Shown here in pieces: positions 13,832-15,808 of a stretch of 15,808 nucleotides of DNA. Below the pieces are notes generated by a model. The model did no database searches and was not told the origin of the DNA. It saw nothing but the letters and a program-made list of their open reading frames with translations. The DNA comes from Gemmatimonadota bacterium (GTDB taxonomy: Bacteria > Gemmatimonadota > Gemmatimonadetes > Longimicrobiales > Gaopeijiaceae): assembly GCA_002731735.1 (NCBI GenBank), contig PCCM01000042.1:2041-17848 (forward strand), given 5' to 3'. Numbering within the stretch: position 1 is the first letter of the stretch; every line of letters starts with the position of its first letter. The position numbers were made by a program, and so were the translations under genes.

Positions 13832-15348
13832 CGGCCCACCTCCCGGTCCTTCAGGTCGTCATCCCCCTGCTCGCGGCGCCTCTGTGCGCGATGGTACGTC
13901 ACGGACGGATTGCGTGGGGCATCGCGCTCGCGACGAGTTGGACGACGTTCGGGATCGCCATTCGGCTTCTCGCGCAAGTTCAAGCTGAGGGACCGATCAG
14001 CTACGCCCTCGGCGGGTGGGCCGCCCCCGTGGGGATCGAGTACCGCGTCGATCTGGTCAACGCGTTCGTCCTGGTGATCGTGACGGCCATCGGGGCGGTC
14101 GTGACTCCCTATGCTCTGAAGAGCGTCGAGCAGGAGATCGACGCAGCGAAAATCCCGCTCTTCTACGCGGCGTTCGTACTGTGCCTCACCGGACTCCTGG
14201 GGATCGCCGTCACGGGTGACGTCTTCAACGTCTTCGTCTTCCTCGAGGTTTCGTCGTTGTCCGCGTACGCGCTGATCGCGTTGGGCCAGGACAGGCGCGC
14301 CCTCACGGCCGCTTACCAATACCTGATCATGGGCAGCATCGGCGCGACGTTTATCGTGATCGGTATCGGCATGATGTACGTGATGACCGGGACGCTGAAC
14401 ATGGTCGACCTTTCGGTTCTCCTGGCCGAACTGGGGCCGAACCGCACTGTTGCGGTCGCATTCGGTTTCTTGAGCGTCGGGATCAGCCTCAAATTGGCCC
14501 TTTTCCCGCTGCACTTCTGGTTACCGAACGCCTACACGTACGCTCCATCCGCTGTCACGGCCTTCATCGCTTCGACTGCGACGAAAGTGGCGGTGTACAT
14601 GTTATTGCGGTTCTTTTTCACGGTCTTTGGTGGCGTCTTTTCGTTCGACGTCATGCAGCTCGACAGGGTGCTGCTGCCGCTCGCGTTGGTCGCAATCTTC
14701 AGCATGTCGCTGGTGGCGATCTTCCAGGCCAACGTGAAGCGAATGCTCGCGTACTCCAGTGTCGCGCAGATCGGATATATGATCCTCGGGATCAGCATGG
14801 CGTCGGTAACGGGACTCACCGCCGGCATTCTGCACCTGTTCAACCATGCCCTGATCAAGGGTGGCCTCTTCATGGCACTCGGCTGCGTCATGTATCGCGT
14901 CGGATCGGTTGAGATCGAGGCGATGCGAGGGCTCGCGAAGAAGATGCCGTGGACCATGGCCGCTTTCGTGGCCGGCGGTTTCAGCCTGATCGGTCTGCCG
15001 TTTACGGTGGGCTTCATCAGCAAGTGGTATCTGATCCTCGGCGCCCTGGAGCGGGATGGTTGGCAGTGGTGGCTGGTGGTGGGGCTCGTTCTGACCACGT
15101 CGCTCATGGCCCTGGTCTACATCTGGCGGGTGGTGGAGGCGGCCTACTTCCAGGAGGCGCCCAATGCGGAATCCCCCGGCGGGGGATTCCCTGGTGAGGG
15201 GACTTCAGCCGTCGTAGAGGCCCCGTTGGCGCTCTTGATTCCCACCTGGGTGCTCATCGTCGCGAATTTCTATTTCGGGATCGACGCCACGTTCACGGCC
15301 AAAGTCGCCGGGAGCGCCGCCCGTTCGTTGATGGGCATCGCGCCGTGA
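13828..15348 (+). CDS. mrpD: Mrp/Mnh antiporter subunit D (NuoM/N-type proton-conducting subunit)
   Basis: A 506-aa polytopic proton-conducting transporter of the NuoL/M/N-MrpA/D family with about 14 helices. Key charged residues are all present: Glu140 in VFVFLEVSSLSAY and Lys222 in GISLKLALFPLHFWLP (counterparts of the functionally important MrpD Glu137 and Lys219 of Bacillus), Lys253 in ASTATKVAVYMLL, and His336/His340/Lys344 in LHLFNHALIKGG on the broken helix. A hydrophilic loop at about 437-455 (ESPGGGFPGEGTSAV) is encoded by a perfect inverted repeat at 15168-15190. It starts inside the mrpC stop (ATGA) and its own stop overlaps the next start (GTGA). Confidence 0.93.
   Translation: MTAHLPVLQVVIPLLAAPLCAMVRHGRIAWGIALATSWTTFGIAIRLLAQVQAEGPISYALGGWAAPVGIEYRVDLVNAFVLVIVTAIGAVVTPYALKSVEQEIDAAKIPLFYAAFVLCLTGLLGIAVTGDVFNVFVFLEVSSLSAYALIALGQDRRALTAAYQYLIMGSIGATFIVIGIGMMYVMTGTLNMVDLSVLLAELGPNRTVAVAFGFLSVGISLKLALFPLHFWLPNAYTYAPSAVTAFIASTATKVAVYMLLRFFFTVFGGVFSFDVMQLDRVLLPLALVAIFSMSLVAIFQANVKRMLAYSSVAQIGYMILGISMASVTGLTAGILHLFNHALIKGGLFMALGCVMYRVGSVEIEAMRGLAKKMPWTMAAFVAGGFSLIGLPFTVGFISKWYLILGALERDGWQWWLVVGLVLTTSLMALVYIWRVVEAAYFQEAPNAESPGGGFPGEGTSAVVEAPLALLIPTWVLIVANFYFGIDATFTAKVAGSAARSLMGIAP
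15168..15190. repeat. Perfect 10-bp inverted repeat inside mrpD
   Basis: GGAATCCCCC (15168-15177) is the exact reverse complement of GGGGGATTCC (15181-15190), separated by only GGC. It encodes part of a Gly/Pro-rich loop between two late transmembrane helices, where sequence is free to vary. With 10 bp and 7 GC pairs it would form a very stable hairpin in mRNA or a cruciform-like structure in DNA. There is no U-tract after it. Confidence 0.7.
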
Positions 15349-15808
15349 TTCCGGAGGTGATCGTCGGCGTCGCGGTCGGCCTGCCTCTCGTGGGGGCCTT
15401 TGCTATCCTCGCTCTCGGTAAGTGGCCCAATGTCCGGGATACCGTAGGCATCGGCACGGCGGGAATCCTTTTCTTGCTGGTCCTTCAGCTCGTGGGGCCG
15501 ATCAAGGATGGACTGCGGCCGGAGCACCCGATCCTGGAGGTTCTGCCCGGCGTTTCGCTCGGGCTCAAGGTCGAACCGATGGGCCTGCTGTTCGCACTGG
15601 TCGCGTCGTTTCTTTGGATCGTTACCGGACTGTACGCCGTCGGGTACATGCGCGGCCACCACGAGAAGAATCAGACGCGCTTCTTCGCGTTCTTCGCGAT
15701 CGCGATCTCGGCGGCTATGGGTGTGGCGTTTTCGGCGAACCTCTTCACGCTGTTCGCGTTCTACGAGATGATCACGTTGTGCACCTTCCCGCTGGTGACA
15801 CACCACGG
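15345..15808 (+). CDS. Second D-type proton-conducting antiporter subunit (partial, 3' end beyond window)
   Basis: From GTG 15345 (GTGA overlap with the preceding stop) the frame is open for 154 codons to the window end. The visible part contains two N-terminal helices (VIVGVAVGLPLVGAFAILAL and GIGTAGILFLLVLQLV), the strand-like segment LGLKVEPMGLLFALVASFLW, YAVGYMRGHHEKNQTRFFAF, and a helix with Glu141 in TLFAFYEMITLCTFPLVTHH, the position equivalent to the functional glutamate of NuoL/M/N-type subunits. It is therefore another NuoL/MrpA/MrpD-family ion-translocating subunit. Which branch it belongs to, and whether a third follows, cannot be told from the fragment. Confidence 0.88.
   Translation, partial: MIPEVIVGVAVGLPLVGAFAILALGKWPNVRDTVGIGTAGILFLLVLQLVGPIKDGLRPEHPILEVLPGVSLGLKVEPMGLLFALVASFLWIVTGLYAVGYMRGHHEKNQTRFFAFFAIAISAAMGVAFSANLFTLFAFYEMITLCTFPLVTHH

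Noticed and set aside
13681..14514. 277-codon minus-strand open frame over mrpC and mrpD
   Set aside because: It is extremely charged, reads antisense to conserved membrane subunits, and has no recognisable domain.
1..15808. CRISPR arrays, toxin-antitoxin pairs, transposases or phage genes
   Set aside because: I found no regularly spaced repeats and no frame with transposase, integrase or phage-structural motifs; the only mobility signal is the tRNA-Sec repeat.

Overview
This window comes from a GC-rich, Gram-negative (diderm) bacterium. Evidence for an outer membrane is an LptE-like LPS-assembly lipoprotein, an LpxH-like phosphoesterase, a heptose-7-phosphate kinase and several lipoprotein signal peptides. 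The mix of a peptidase-MA/PD40-propeller protein, a DUF5683-like membrane protein, tandem DUF1330-like domains and an Mbh-ordered Mrp module would fit Gemmatimonadota or a neighbouring phylum. That placement is an inference from gene content; there is no rRNA or marker gene to confirm it.

Layout. (1) 1-1754, minus strand: a secreted HExxH metallopeptidase joined to a TolB/PD40 beta-propeller, cut by the window edge. (2) 1985-7584, plus strand: a tightly packed run with several 4-base start/stop overlaps. It encodes a BNR/sialidase-like lipoprotein with a CxCC motif, a TlpA-type thioredoxin lipoprotein, a heptose-7-phosphate kinase (rfaE1), a RidA deaminase and two MscS channels of different subfamilies, the second resembling YbdG. 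(3) 7654-7750: an intact selenocysteine tRNA (selC). It is followed by a one-gene segment (tandem DUF1330-like protein) and then by a 42-bp copy of the tRNA 3' end at 8638-8679, the layout left by integration of a mobile element into a tRNA gene. A DUF5683-like membrane protein gene is read straight out of this tRNA remnant. (4) 9244-11316: an envelope cluster with an LpxH-like hydrolase (minus strand), a lipoprotein of unknown role and LptE. (5) 11387-15808: an Mrp/Mbh-type cation/proton antiporter operon in the order E-F-G-(DUF4040 plus MrpA C-terminal part)-B-C-D-D', the last gene cut by the window end.

How the genes work together. Regions 2 and 4 share an envelope theme: LPS precursor supply, lipid A synthesis, LPS export, osmotic release valves and periplasmic redox. 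Region 5 is a complete membrane ion-translocation module except for whatever follows the second D-type subunit. Its gene order is that of archaeal Mbh/Mbs-type complexes rather than the Bacillus mrpABCDEFG order, so whether it is a free-standing antiporter or part of a larger respiratory complex depends on sequence downstream of the window.

The signals most worth following are the tRNA-Sec 3'-end duplication with its tiny cargo, the signal peptide apparently made from tRNA sequence, a likely AUA start codon in the Mrp operon, a perfect 10-bp hairpin inside the mrpD coding sequence, a nested hairpin in the mrp leader, and the CxCC propeller/thioredoxin gene pair.
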